A DNA stretch of 64,000 nucleotides from Streptomyces ardesiacus. Lineage in GTDB: Bacteria > Actinomycetota > Actinomycetes > Streptomycetales > Streptomycetaceae. The stretch's first letter is position 1. Each line of letters begins with the position of its first letter. The notes beneath the pieces were generated by a model. That model did not search any database and was not told where the DNA came from. It saw only the letters and a program-made list of their open reading frames with translations. Positions 20,352-28,296 of this stretch are shown piece after piece. The stretch is from assembly GCF_003112575.1 (NCBI RefSeq), contig NZ_BEWC01000008.1:1-64000 (forward strand). Reading direction: 5' to 3'. The position numbers were made by a program, and so were the translations under genes.

Positions 20352-21568
20352 GGGCGGGCCTCGGGTTCGGTGGACGGGGCGAGGGGCAGCCGGGCGGCCA
20401 GGGCGGTGCCGTGGCCGGGGGCGGACTCGACGGCCAGGGTGCCGCCGAGGGCGTCCAGGCGGGCGCGCATGGCGGCCAGGCCGAAGCCGCCCGCCTCGGG
20501 GTCGGCAGGGGGCAGCCCGGCCGGATCGAAGCCGGCGCCGTCGTCGACGACGTCGAGGGCGACCCGGTCGCCGAGGTGGCTGAGGGTGATCTCGGCCGTG
20601 CCGGCGCCGGCATGGCGGACCGTGTTGGCGAGGGCCGACTGGGCGACGCGCAGCAGGGCCACCTCGTGGGCGGTCGGCAGCGGGCCCGGAGTGCCGGTGA
20701 GGCGGAAGCGGGCGGTGATCCGGTGCCGGGCGGAGGTCGTGGCACACAGGCGTTCCAGGGCACCGGCCAGGGTCGTGTCCTCCAGGGCGGGAGGAGTCAG
20801 GGCGGCGACGAAGCGGCGGGCCTCGGCGAGGTTGTCCACGGCGGCCTGACGCGCCGCCACGACGTGGCCGGCCGCGGCGTCCGGCCGCTCGGGCAGAGCG
20901 CGTTCGGCGGCGCGCAGCAGCAACTGGATGCTCGACAGGCCCTGGGCGAGGGTGTCGTGGATCTCGCGGGCCAGCCGCTCGCGCTCGGCGAGCACACCGG
21001 CCGTGTGCTGGGCCAGGGCGAGGTCGGCGCGGGTGGCCGTGAGCTCCTCGATCAGCCGGCTGCGCCGTTCGCTCTCGCGGTACAGCGTCTGGTAGCCCCG
21101 GACCACGGCGACGGCGACGGCGGCGCCGAGCGCGGGACCGATCGCCATGGCCGGGCCGAAGGAGCCGGTGTGGGCGGCGTACCCGGCGACGGCCGCGGCG
21201 GCGGTGACGGCCACGGCGGCGAGGCCGGGGCGGCGCGGCAGCAGGTGGAGCTGGAGGAAGTACAGCGGGAAGGCCAACCACACCGCCTCGGGGGACAGGC
21301 ACAGCAGCGCCAGCCAGACGGCGCCCACGGCGGTCAGCCACCAGGCGGCGGCCCGCCGGACGAGACGGACGCGGGGCAGCAGGGGCCCCGCCGCGTACAC
21401 CAGGCCGCACACCACCGCGACGGCGGCGATCGGTCCGGCGTGGGAGCGGCCGTCCGTCAGGGCCCGGACGGCGACCAGGCCGAGCAGGCCGACGACCAGC
21501 AGGTGCAGGCACCAGGCCAGGGCCCGGGTGGTCGGGGTCGGGGCGGGGGCAGGGGCGGAGGCGTTCAC
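20348..21568 (-). CDS. Sensor histidine kinase, HisKA_3 type
   Basis: A 406-residue kinase with four to five transmembrane helices in the first 155 residues and no large extracellular loop, suggesting that it senses within the membrane. The phospho-His is H204 in REIHDTLAQGLSSIQ. The HATPase domain (about 300-400) keeps the N box (ALANTVRHAGA) and the DDGAGFD and GFGLAAMRAR glycine motifs. GTG 21568 lies just behind a TAGCCT box, so the 5' leader is very short. It faces the ABC permease gene, a layout typical of kinases that detect membrane-active drugs and induce an exporter. Confidence 0.92.
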   Translation of the reverse strand: MNASAPAPAPTPTTRALAWCLHLLVVGLLGLVAVRALTDGRSHAGPIAAVAVVCGLVYAAGPLLPRVRLVRRAAAWWLTAVGAVWLALLCLSPEAVWLAFPLYFLQLHLLPRRPGLAAVAVTAAAAVAGYAAHTGSFGPAMAIGPALGAAVAVAVVRGYQTLYRESERRSRLIEELTATRADLALAQHTAGVLAERERLAREIHDTLAQGLSSIQLLLRAAERALPERPDAAAGHVVAARQAAVDNLAEARRFVAALTPPALEDTTLAGALERLCATTSARHRITARFRLTGTPGPLPTAHEVALLRVAQSALANTVRHAGAGTAEITLSHLGDRVALDVVDDGAGFDPAGLPPADPEAGGFGLAAMRARLDALGGTLAVESAPGHGTALAARLPLAPSTEPEARP

Positions 21569-21741
21569 AGTGCGTTCCAGGCTACGGAAGGCGGGTGCCC
21601 GGCGGCCTCCGTCGAAAGTTACAAGCCGCGTGCCGCCTTCCGGCCCGCGAAGTGCCGTCCTGCGCCGGACGCGCGTGAGGGGGGCCGGCGGCGACGGTGG
21701 GGGCGTACCGCTTCCACCGCTGGAAAGGACGGGCCCGGACC

Positions 21742-22833
21742 GTGTTCGTCGCCTGGAGAGACCTCAGGTTCGCCAAGGGGCGCTTCGCCCTGATGGGGAC
21801 CGTCATCGTGCTGATCACCCTGCTGGTGGGGCTGCTGTCCGGACTGACCGCGGGGCTCGGCCGGCAGAACACCTCCGCGATCACGGGACTGCCCGCCGAC
21901 CGGATCGCCTTCCAGGCGCCCCGGGCGGGCGGGGACCTGTCGTACGCCGACTCCACGGTCACCGAGCGGCAGTGGCGGCAGTGGGCCGCGGCCCCCGGTG
22001 TCCGGTGGGCCGAACCGCTGGGCATCACCACGACCAAGGCCACCGCGGGCGACCGGAGCAGCGGTGTCTCCGCCTTCGGGGTGCGGCCCGGCTCCCCGCT
22101 GGCTCCCGACGGCGCACGCATCGACGACGGCGCGGCGGTGCTGTCCACGACGGCCGCCGACGACCTCGGGGTGCGGCCCGGCGACTCCTTCGCCCTGGCC
22201 GGGCAGCGGCTGCGGGTGGCGGCGGTGTCGGGGGACGCCTTCTTCAGTCACACCCCGGTCGTCTGGACCAGCCTCGGCGTGTGGCGGAAGGCCGCGCCGC
22301 CCGCCGCCGACGGCGCGGACGGGCCCACCGCGACCGTCGTCGCCCTGGACACCACCCCGGATGCCGACCCGGCGGCCCTCGACGAGCAGGCCGGCACCCG
22401 TACGGTCGCCACCGGCGACTCCCTGTCCGCGATCGGCTCGTACACCTCGGAGAACGGCTCCCTGCAGCTCATGCGCGGCTTCCTGTTCGCCATCTCCGCA
22501 CTCGTCGTCGGTGCCTTCTTCACCGTGTGGACCATCCAGCGCAGCGGTGACGTAGCCGTCCTCAAGGCCCTCGGCGCCTCCACCGCCCACCTCCTCAAGG
22601 ACGCCCTCGGCCAGGCCCTCGTCCTGCTGGCCGGCGGCACCCTGATCGGCACCGGCCTCGCCGCCGCCCTGGGCGCGCTCGTCGCGGGCTCGGCCGTGCC
22701 GTTCCTGCTCACTCCCGTCACCGTCCTCCTCCCGGCCGCCGTCATGGTCGTCCTCGGCGTCCTCGGGGCCGCCCTGTCCATCCGCCGGATCACCTCCGTC
22801 GACCCGCTGACCGCCCTGGGGAGCGCCCGATGA
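21742..22833 (+). CDS. ABC transporter permease, FtsX/MacB type
   Basis: About 363 residues: one N-terminal transmembrane helix (GTVIVLITLLVGLLSG), a periplasmic-type domain of about 200 residues, then three C-terminal helices forming the FtsX core with RGFLFAISALVVGAFF and the coupling stretch RSGDVAVLKALGAS. It pairs with the ATPase gene that overlaps its end. The GTG at 21742 gives the usual MFVAWRDLRFAKG start, with GGAAAGGA twelve bases away; a GTG at 21697 is possible. Probably exports a lipid-like or peptide compound under control of the adjacent two-component system. Confidence 0.88.
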   Translation: MFVAWRDLRFAKGRFALMGTVIVLITLLVGLLSGLTAGLGRQNTSAITGLPADRIAFQAPRAGGDLSYADSTVTERQWRQWAAAPGVRWAEPLGITTTKATAGDRSSGVSAFGVRPGSPLAPDGARIDDGAAVLSTTAADDLGVRPGDSFALAGQRLRVAAVSGDAFFSHTPVVWTSLGVWRKAAPPAADGADGPTATVVALDTTPDADPAALDEQAGTRTVATGDSLSAIGSYTSENGSLQLMRGFLFAISALVVGAFFTVWTIQRSGDVAVLKALGASTAHLLKDALGQALVLLAGGTLIGTGLAAALGALVAGSAVPFLLTPVTVLLPAAVMVVLGVLGAALSIRRITSVDPLTALGSAR

Positions 22834-23543
22834 GCCTGACCCTGACCGACGTCACCCTCACCTACGCCGACGGCGAGGACCGCCTGACCGCGCTCGACCG
22901 GGTGAGCCTGGAGGTCCCCAGGGGCACCCTGACCGCCGTGGTCGGCCCCTCCGGCTCCGGCAAGTCCAGCCTGCTGGCCGTCGCCGCCACCCTCGTCACC
23001 CCCGACGCCGGGACCGTCACTGTCGACGGCGTCGCCACCACCGGTCTCAGCCGCGCGGAGCTGACGGCGCTGCGCAGGGACAGGATCGGCATCGTCTTCC
23101 AGCAGCCGCACCTGCTGCCGTCCCTCACCGCCGTCGAACAGGTACAGGTCATGGCCCGGATTGCGGGACGCAAGCCCCGCTCCGCGCGGGGCCGGGCGAT
23201 GGATCTCCTGGACGCGGTCGGTATGGCCGGTCAGGCGGGCCGCCGTCCCCACCAGCTCTCCGGCGGCCAGCGCCAGCGCGTCGCCCTGGCACGCGCCCTG
23301 ATGAACGACCCCACCGTCCTCCTGGTCGACGAACCCACCAGCGCCCTGGACCACGAACGCGGCGCCGCCGTCATCGCCCTGATCACCCGCCTCACCCACC
23401 AGCGGGCCGGCGCCACCGTCCTGGTCACCCACGACCGCACCCACCTCACGGCCGTGGACCGGATCGCCGAGGTGCACGACGGCCGGCTGCACGGGGCGGC
23501 GCCGGTCCGCCGACGGGGCGGGTGCGGGGCGATGCCGTCGTGA
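22830..23543 (+). CDS. ABC transporter ATP-binding protein
   Basis: A 237-residue ATPase with Walker A GPSGSGKSS, Q-loop FQQPHLLP, signature LSGGQRQRVALARAL, Walker B VLLVDEPTSALD and H-loop VTHD. It is of the LolD/MacB type, matching the FtsX-like permease. Its ATG overlaps the permease stop (ATGA). The Arg/Gly-rich tail beyond about residue 215 is not part of the core domain. Confidence 0.94.
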   Translation: MSLTLTDVTLTYADGEDRLTALDRVSLEVPRGTLTAVVGPSGSGKSSLLAVAATLVTPDAGTVTVDGVATTGLSRAELTALRRDRIGIVFQQPHLLPSLTAVEQVQVMARIAGRKPRSARGRAMDLLDAVGMAGQAGRRPHQLSGGQRQRVALARALMNDPTVLLVDEPTSALDHERGAAVIALITRLTHQRAGATVLVTHDRTHLTAVDRIAEVHDGRLHGAAPVRRRGGCGAMPS

Positions 23544-23568
23544 GGCCCTCGTCGAGCCTCCGGCCCGG

Positions 23569-24366
23569 TCAGTCCAGCAGGGCGGACGTGAACGTCGGGC
23601 GGTGGTCCGCCAGCCAGGTCCGGATACGGTCCCAGCGTTCCCATCCACCGCGCTCGGCCAGCGCCCGGAGATAGACGGGGTCGTTGCCGGCCACACGGCG
23701 GGCGACGAATGCCCGGCAGACCTCGGTGGCCTGCTCCACGACGTCGGGCAACTCGGCGCGGTCCTCCGCGGAGAGGCCGTAGGCGTCGGCGAGGATCCGC
23801 AGCCGCGGGGCCGCGTCCAGCCCGTTCGGGTAGAGGGAGGCCGCGGACTCGGGATCGAGCATGGGCACCCAGTAGCGGGCGGTCATGGCGACGTCCCACA
23901 GGGCGCGGCCCGGGGCCGCCCAGTCGAAATCGATCAGGGCCGCGGCACGGCCGTCGCGGAAGACGACGTTGTCCGGGCACACGTCGTTGTGGCACACGAG
24001 CGTTCCTCCCTCCGGGTCGGCGAGGTCCGTGGGCCACGGGGCGCCGCTGTCGAACGCGACGGCCGCGCTGCTCTCGTGCAGACGCCGCAGCAGGCTTCCC
24101 ACCGAGGCGAGGGCGGAACTCGTCATCGACCAGTCCGGGAACGGTGGCAGGGCCACGTCACCGGGGATGAACGTGAGCTGTTCACGGGCGTCCGCGGTGA
24201 GACCGACCGGGACCGGCGCCGCGTCGAAGCCGCGTTCCTCGAGCGCCAGGAGATGCGCGTGGAGGGCGCGCGCGTGGCGCGGTGCCGGCCGGTCCACCAC
24301 TCCACCTCGGCGGAAGACCGCCCCCGCGTTCGCCATGCCACCGGCCAGTGCCTCGTCTTCCGCCAT
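23569..24366 (-). CDS. Aminoglycoside phosphotransferase (APH) family protein
   Basis: A 265-residue protein with the APH/choline kinase fold. The catalytic loop is H-N-D-x4-N (CHNDVCPDN) and the metal motif is DFDWA. The N-terminal lobe is short and the ATP-binding Lys is not obvious, so the substrate is unknown; most members in streptomycetes are not antibiotic resistance enzymes. The ATG at 24366 lies seven bases behind TAACGT, giving a leaderless mRNA; the longer frame running back toward the PadR gene is antisense to it. It converges with the ABC ATPase gene. Confidence 0.85.
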   Translation of the reverse strand: MAEDEALAGGMANAGAVFRRGGVVDRPAPRHARALHAHLLALEERGFDAAPVPVGLTADAREQLTFIPGDVALPPFPDWSMTSSALASVGSLLRRLHESSAAVAFDSGAPWPTDLADPEGGTLVCHNDVCPDNVVFRDGRAAALIDFDWAAPGRALWDVAMTARYWVPMLDPESAASLYPNGLDAAPRLRILADAYGLSAEDRAELPDVVEQATEVCRAFVARRVAGNDPVYLRALAERGGWERWDRIRTWLADHRPTFTSALLD

Positions 24367-24373
24367 GGGGATC

Positions 24374-24379
24374 ACGTTA
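24374..24379 (-). promoter_or_regulatory. -10 box TAACGT for the leaderless APH gene
   Basis: Minus-strand TAACGT ends seven bases before the ATG at 24366. Confidence 0.6.
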
Positions 24380-24437
24380 GCGCCGGTGCGGCGCCGCCCG
24401 GGCTGGGCCGGGACGGATCCGATGAACGGCGGGGGCT

Positions 24438-24480
24438 TGTCGCGCGATAGCTTCCGATATATCGTTGAGGCATCGCGACA
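24438..24480 (+). promoter_or_regulatory. Probable PadR operator
   Basis: A perfect palindrome CGATATATCG (24455-24464) is nested inside outer arms TGTCGCG (24438-24444) and CGCGACA (24474-24480). It is markedly A+T-rich for this genome and lies directly upstream of the PadR gene, consistent with autorepression. Confidence 0.65.
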
Positions 24481-24507
24481 GATCAACGACTGAATGGAGT
24501 GATGGCG

Positions 24508-25161
24508 ATGCGCGACCACGGATACGAGCGTGGACACGGTGGGCACGGACGCGGAGAGGGCGGCCCCTGCGGTCCCTTCGGCCGGGGTGCCTTCGAGGGC
24601 CGGCGTGCGGCGTTCGGCCCCTTCGGGCCGGGGGGCCCCGGTGGCCCCGGCGGTCCCTTCGGGCCGGGCTTCGGCCACGGCGGCCCCTGGGGCGGCCGAG
24701 GGCGCGGCGGGCCCAGGGGGAGGGCACGGCGAGGCGACGTACGGGCGTCGATCCTGGCCCTCCTGAAGGACCGGCCGATGCACGGCTACGAGATGATCCA
24801 GGAGATCGCCGAGCGCAGCGGCGGGGCGTGGAAGCCCAGCCCCGGTTCGGTGTACCCCACCCTCCAGCTCCTGGAGGACGAGGGGCTGATCGCCAGCGAG
24901 AGCGAGGGCGGCAAGAAGCTCTTCGCGCTCACCGAGGCGGGCCGCACCGCGGCCGAGGAGGGTCCGGAGGCGCCCTGGGAGGAGGCCTCGCGCGGCGTCG
25001 ACTGGGAGGCTCTCAACGACATCCGCCAGGCCGGCTTCGGTCTGATGGAGGCCTTCGGCCAGGTCTGGAAGACCGGCAGCAAGGAGCAGCGCGAGAAGGC
25101 ACTCGCCGTCATCGGCGAAGCCCGCAAGAAGCTGTACCTGATCCTCGCCGACGAGGACTGA
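24508..25161 (+). CDS. PadR-family transcriptional regulator
   Basis: A 217-residue regulator. Residues 1-75 are a His/Gly/Arg/Pro-rich disordered tail (FGPFGPGGPGG type). A PadR winged helix follows (about 78-150) with MHGYEMIQEI, the SPGSVYPTLQLLEDEGL core and the KLFALTEAG wing. A C-terminal dimerisation helix ends it. ATG 24508 is preferred, with GGAG eight bases upstream; GTG 24499 and ATG 24502 are also in frame. The ATATAT palindrome ahead of it is a likely autoregulatory site. The ligand is unknown, and the neighbouring Clp N-domain gene is the nearest candidate target. Confidence 0.92.
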   Translation: MRDHGYERGHGGHGRGEGGPCGPFGRGAFEGRRAAFGPFGPGGPGGPGGPFGPGFGHGGPWGGRGRGGPRGRARRGDVRASILALLKDRPMHGYEMIQEIAERSGGAWKPSPGSVYPTLQLLEDEGLIASESEGGKKLFALTEAGRTAAEEGPEAPWEEASRGVDWEALNDIRQAGFGLMEAFGQVWKTGSKEQREKALAVIGEARKKLYLILADED

Positions 25162-25213
25162 CGGCGTCCTCGCGGGCGAGAACCGGTGAGGAGCACCAAA
25201 GACCGGTGCGGGC

Positions 25214-25250
25214 GGCCGTGCCCCGCGGAGTGGATCCGTGGGGCACGGCC
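25214..25250 (+). terminator. Terminator after padR
   Basis: Perfect eleven-base arms GGCCGTGCCCC (25214-25224) and GGGGCACGGCC (25240-25250) around a fifteen-base loop. Confidence 0.8.
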
Positions 25251-25457
25251 GTCGTCGCGGTGCCGACCACGACCCGCGCGCCGACGACCGGCCCGCGCGT
25301 GCGCGGGTGGGGGCGGAGCGTGGCCGTGACGGGCCGAAACGCTCTGATCTCATCCGTAAGGAGGAGATTCCGTCCGGCCGGGTCCACTCCCCGTGGGACG
25401 GCGAAATGCTTCCCGCCGGGGATGACCGGGTCCCGAGGGACTGATGAGCTGGAAGGC

Positions 25458-25997
25458 GTGCAACCCCGTATCCCCCGGCAGTCGGCCGGTGAGCAAGGCG
25501 GTCGGTGGCCGGACGGCACCGACCTCGACGACCGGTTCAGCGCGGAACTGGCCTCGGCGGTCTCGGGCGCCCGCCGCAGAGCCGTGCGGGACGGGGACCG
25601 GCAGATCGACACCGCCCACCTGCTGCACTCGCTGCTGGAGTGCGACGCCGAGGCCCGTGCGCTCCTCGCCGACGGCCCGCGCGTCGCCCGCGTCCTCGGC
25701 TACCTGGTGCAGCGCAGCATCGGCTACGGCCTGCGCTGGCAGGGCACCGTCGAGGACTCCGGCGCCGTGCCGGTGGTGACCGGCGTCGCCGGGTTCTCCC
25801 CGCCGGCCGCGGCGGCCATGGAGGACGCCTGCGCACGTGCCGAACGGCGCGGGGCGGCCCGCGCCGGTGGCGTGGACCTGCTCGCCGCCCTGGTCGCCGA
25901 CCCGCGGACGCGCGCCGTCGAGGTGCTGGCCCGCGCCGCCGTCGAGCCGCACACCGTGCTGGCGCGGGTGGAGGGCCACTTCGAGTCGGCCCCCTGA
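25458..25997 (+). CDS. Stand-alone Clp N-terminal domain protein
   Basis: A 179-residue protein consisting of one Clp_N (double Clp repeat) domain: FSAELASAVSGARRRA with IDTAHLLHSLLE as the first repeat, and FSPPAAAAMEDACARAERRG with GGVDLLAALVADP as the second. No AAA+ ATPase domain follows. In ClpA/ClpC this domain binds adaptors and substrates, so a free copy could compete for adaptors or act as an anti-adaptor; that is inference. GTG 25458 is used with GGAAGG close upstream; the frame is open earlier, but that part lacks domain similarity. A strong AAGGAGGAG at about 25360 has no start codon at the right distance. Confidence 0.78.
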   Translation: MQPRIPRQSAGEQGGRWPDGTDLDDRFSAELASAVSGARRRAVRDGDRQIDTAHLLHSLLECDAEARALLADGPRVARVLGYLVQRSIGYGLRWQGTVEDSGAVPVVTGVAGFSPPAAAAMEDACARAERRGAARAGGVDLLAALVADPRTRAVEVLARAAVEPHTVLARVEGHFESAP

Positions 25998-26108
25998 CCC
26001 TTCCCGCGTCCCGCTCGCGTCCCGGCGGGCACCGTGCCGGCCCGTCCATTCGGTGAGACAGGTGTCATCAGGGGTGACGGTCATGTCGTCCCCTGTCATC
26101 ATGTGCCG

Positions 26109-27107
26109 GTGCATACGTCTGACAGCGCCCGCGGCAACCGCGGCAAGGGCACCGGGCTCGGTCTGGCACTCGCCTCCGCCGTCGCCTTCGGCGGCTCCGG
26201 GGTGGCGGCCAAACCGCTGATCGAGGCCGGACTCGACCCGCTCCACGTGGTCTGGCTGCGGGTGGCCGGGGCGGCCCTGGTGATGCTGCCGCTCGCCGTG
26301 CGCCACCGCGCCCTGCTGCGCCGCCGCCCCGCCCTGGTCGCCGGGTACGGCCTGCTCGCCGTGGCCGGTGTGCAGGCCTGCTACTTCGCCGCCATCTCCC
26401 GCATTCCCGTGGGCGTCGCGCTGCTCGTCGAGTACCTGGCCCCGGCCCTCGTCCTCGGCTGGGTGCGGTTCGTGCAGCGGCGGCCGGTCACGCGGGCCGC
26501 CGCGTTCGGCGTCGTGCTCGCGGTCGGCGGGCTCGCCTGCGTGGTCGAGGTCTGGTCGGGGCTCGGCTTCGACGCCCTCGGACTGCTGCTCGCGCTCGGC
26601 GCCGCCTGCTGCCAGGTCGGCTACTTCGTCCTGTCCGACCAGGGCAGCGACGCCGGTGAGGAGGCACCCGACCCGCTCGGGGTCATCGCCTACGGCCTGC
26701 TCGTCGGGGCCGCGGTGCTCACCCTCGTCGCCCGGCCCTGGTCGATGGACTGGTCCGTCCTCGGCGGCACCGCCCGCATGGACGGCACGCCCGTCGCCGC
26801 CACCCTGCTGCTGGCCTGGATCGTGCTCGTGGCGACCGTGCTCGCCTACGTCACCGGCATCGTCGCCGTGCGCCGGCTGTCGCCCCAGGTCGCCGGGGTG
26901 GTGGCCTGCCTCGAAGCGGTCATCGCGACCGTCCTGGCCTGGGTGCTGCTGGGGGAGCACCTCTCCGCCCCGCAGATCGTCGGCGGCGTCGTGGTGCTGG
27001 CAGGCGCCCTCATCGCCCAGTCGTCGACGCCGGCGAAGGGCTCGGCGGCCCCGGTGGCCGGCGGGGGACCCGAAAGGGAGTTGTCGAGCCGCGGAACGTC
27101 GACCTAG
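26109..27107 (+). CDS. EamA-family (DMT) transporter
   Basis: A 332-residue membrane protein with ten predicted helices in two EamA repeats (about 18-150 and 165-315), beginning GLGLALASAVAFGGSGVAAKPL. Drug/metabolite transporters of this type export amino acids, nucleosides or drugs. The GTG at 26109 lies six bases behind CATCAT, a possible leaderless promoter; GTG 26103 is the alternative. Its stop codon overlaps the -10 box of the next transcription unit. Two further EamA exporters lie within 5 kb. Confidence 0.9.
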   Translation: MHTSDSARGNRGKGTGLGLALASAVAFGGSGVAAKPLIEAGLDPLHVVWLRVAGAALVMLPLAVRHRALLRRRPALVAGYGLLAVAGVQACYFAAISRIPVGVALLVEYLAPALVLGWVRFVQRRPVTRAAAFGVVLAVGGLACVVEVWSGLGFDALGLLLALGAACCQVGYFVLSDQGSDAGEEAPDPLGVIAYGLLVGAAVLTLVARPWSMDWSVLGGTARMDGTPVAATLLLAWIVLVATVLAYVTGIVAVRRLSPQVAGVVACLEAVIATVLAWVLLGEHLSAPQIVGGVVVLAGALIAQSSTPAKGSAAPVAGGGPERELSSRGTST

Positions 27108-27110
27108 GGT
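27081..27110 (+). promoter_or_regulatory. Promoter for the leader peptide and EamA transcript
   Basis: TTGTCG (27081-27086), an 18-base spacer and TAGGGT (27105-27110). The -10 box ends seven bases before the ATG at 27118, so the transcript begins at the leader peptide start. Confidence 0.75.
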
Positions 27111-27117
27111 GCGGCTC

Positions 27118-27159
27118 ATGCATTCCGACGCACGCGTCCTCCCGCCTCCGGCCGCCTGA
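27118..27159 (+). CDS. Leader peptide MHSDARVLPPPAA
   Basis: A 13-codon open frame starting seven bases after a consensus -10 box, so it would be translated from the 5' end of the mRNA. It contains three consecutive prolines, a known ribosome-slowing sequence, four codons before the stop. It is followed by an RNA region able to fold over the ribosome binding site of the EamA gene at 27298. This arrangement is what is expected of a ribosome-mediated attenuator. The signal could be proline, polyproline stalling (EF-P level) or an antibiotic acting on the ribosome. The coding call rests on the promoter position only. Confidence 0.55.
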   Translation: MHSDARVLPPPAA

Positions 27160-27176
27160 GGCGGGCCCTGTGACAA

Positions 27177-27288
27177 GCCCGGCGAGCCGTCGCCGGGCCG
27201 GACGGTGCTGCCCGCAGACGAGAGTCCCCGCGCCCCGGGCGTCCGTTCCGGGACGCCTCGAACGTCCGCGCCCCGTGCGCGTCTGCGG
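27177..27288 (+). promoter_or_regulatory. Candidate attenuator: stem that can sequester the EamA ribosome binding site
   Basis: Three stems are visible: GCCCGGCGA/TCGCCGGGC (27177-27185 with 27190-27198), GCGTCC/GGACGC (27239-27244 with 27251-27256), and the long-range pair CCGCAGACG/CGTCTGCGG (27212-27220 with 27280-27288), whose right arm runs into the GGAGAG ribosome binding site of the downstream gene. Confidence 0.5.
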
Positions 27289-27297
27289 AGAGAACTC

Positions 27298-28257
27298 GTG
27301 TCGAATGCCGTCTCCGGCCTGCCCGTCGGGCGTGGCCTCCTGTGTCTGATCGTCGCCGGTGTCGCCTGGGGCACCGCCGGTGCCGCCGCCTCGCTGGTCT
27401 ACCGCGCCGGCGACATGGGCCCCGTCGCCCTGTCGTTCTGGCGCTGCGCGATGGGGCTCGTGCTGCTCCTCGCCGCCCGCCCGCTGCGCCCGCGGGTGCG
27501 CCCGTCCGCTGCCGAGCCCGCCGGGCGCAAGGCGCTGCGGGCCGGCGTCACCGGTATCGGGCTCGCGGTGTTCCAGACCGCCTACTTCGCCGCCGTACAG
27601 TCCACCGGACTCGCCGTGGCCACGGTCGTCACCCTCGGCGCCGGACCCGTCCTGATCGCGCTCGGCGCGCGTCTCGCCCTCGGCGAGCGCCTCGGGCCGG
27701 GCGGCGTCGCGGCCGTCGGGGGCGCGCTCGCCGGGCTGGCGGTGCTCGTGCTCGGCGGCACGAGCACGACCGTCCGCCTGCCGGGCGTCCTCCTCGCCCT
27801 GCTGTCCGCCGTCGGGTACTCGGTGATGACGCTGCTCACCCGCTGGTGGGGGAGGGACGGCGGGGCGGACGCCGCCAGTACGTCCGCCGGGGCGTTCGCC
27901 GTCACGAGCCTGTGCCTGCTGCCGCTCGCCCTGGCCGAGGGCCTGGTGCCGCACACCGGCGAACCGGTCCGGCTCCTGTGCCTCCTCGTGTACATCGCCG
28001 CCGTGCCGACCGCCCTCGCCTACGGGCTCTACTTCGCCGGGGCGGCCGTCGTGCGGTCCGCGACCGTCTCGGTGATCATGCTCCTCGAGCCGGTCAGCGC
28101 GGCGGTGTTCGCCGTCCTGCTGCTCGGCGAACACCTCACGGCGGCGACCCTGGCCGGCACGCTGCTGATGCTCGGATCGGTCGCCGGGCTCGCGGTGGCG
28201 GAGACCCGGGCGGCGCGCGGGAGCAGGGAGGCGCGGACCCGGCCGGCGCCGGCCTGA
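27298..28257 (+). CDS. EamA-family (DMT) transporter with attenuator leader
   Basis: A 319-residue protein with ten predicted transmembrane helices in two EamA repeats, starting GRGLLCLIVAGVAWGTAGAAAS and with a GGTSTTVRLPG inter-repeat loop. Probably a small-metabolite exporter. GTG 27298 follows GGAGAG with a five-base gap. The unusual feature is its leader of about 190 bases with a polyproline minigene and stable stems, so its synthesis is probably conditional. It ends at a stem shared with the convergent PPOX gene. Confidence 0.9.
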   Translation: MSNAVSGLPVGRGLLCLIVAGVAWGTAGAAASLVYRAGDMGPVALSFWRCAMGLVLLLAARPLRPRVRPSAAEPAGRKALRAGVTGIGLAVFQTAYFAAVQSTGLAVATVVTLGAGPVLIALGARLALGERLGPGGVAAVGGALAGLAVLVLGGTSTTVRLPGVLLALLSAVGYSVMTLLTRWWGRDGGADAASTSAGAFAVTSLCLLPLALAEGLVPHTGEPVRLLCLLVYIAAVPTALAYGLYFAGAAVVRSATVSVIMLLEPVSAAVFAVLLLGEHLTAATLAGTLLMLGSVAGLAVAETRAARGSREARTRPAPA

Positions 28258-28285
28258 CGGCGGGGCCCGGTGCGGGCCCGCCGTC
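28256..28285. terminator. Stem-loop between convergent EamA and PPOX genes
   Basis: GACGGCGGGGCCC (28256-28268) pairs with GGGCCCGCCGTC (28274-28285), with one bulged G and a five-base loop. Confidence 0.65.
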
Positions 28286-28296
28286 GTGGGGCGGGG

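Noticed and set aside
23569..24366. Reading the APH-fold gene as an aminoglycoside resistance gene
   Set aside because: Only the general kinase-fold motifs are present. Most APH-family proteins in streptomycetes have unknown, non-resistance substrates.
24367..25353. N-terminal extension of the APH-like protein back through the PadR region
   Set aside because: It runs antisense to PadR, and the family begins near 24366 with a leaderless promoter box.
24465..25457. Long N-terminal extension of the Clp N-domain protein
   Set aside because: It overlaps PadR in another frame and has Arg/Gly-rich composition without similarity; the terminator at 25214-25250 also separates the units.
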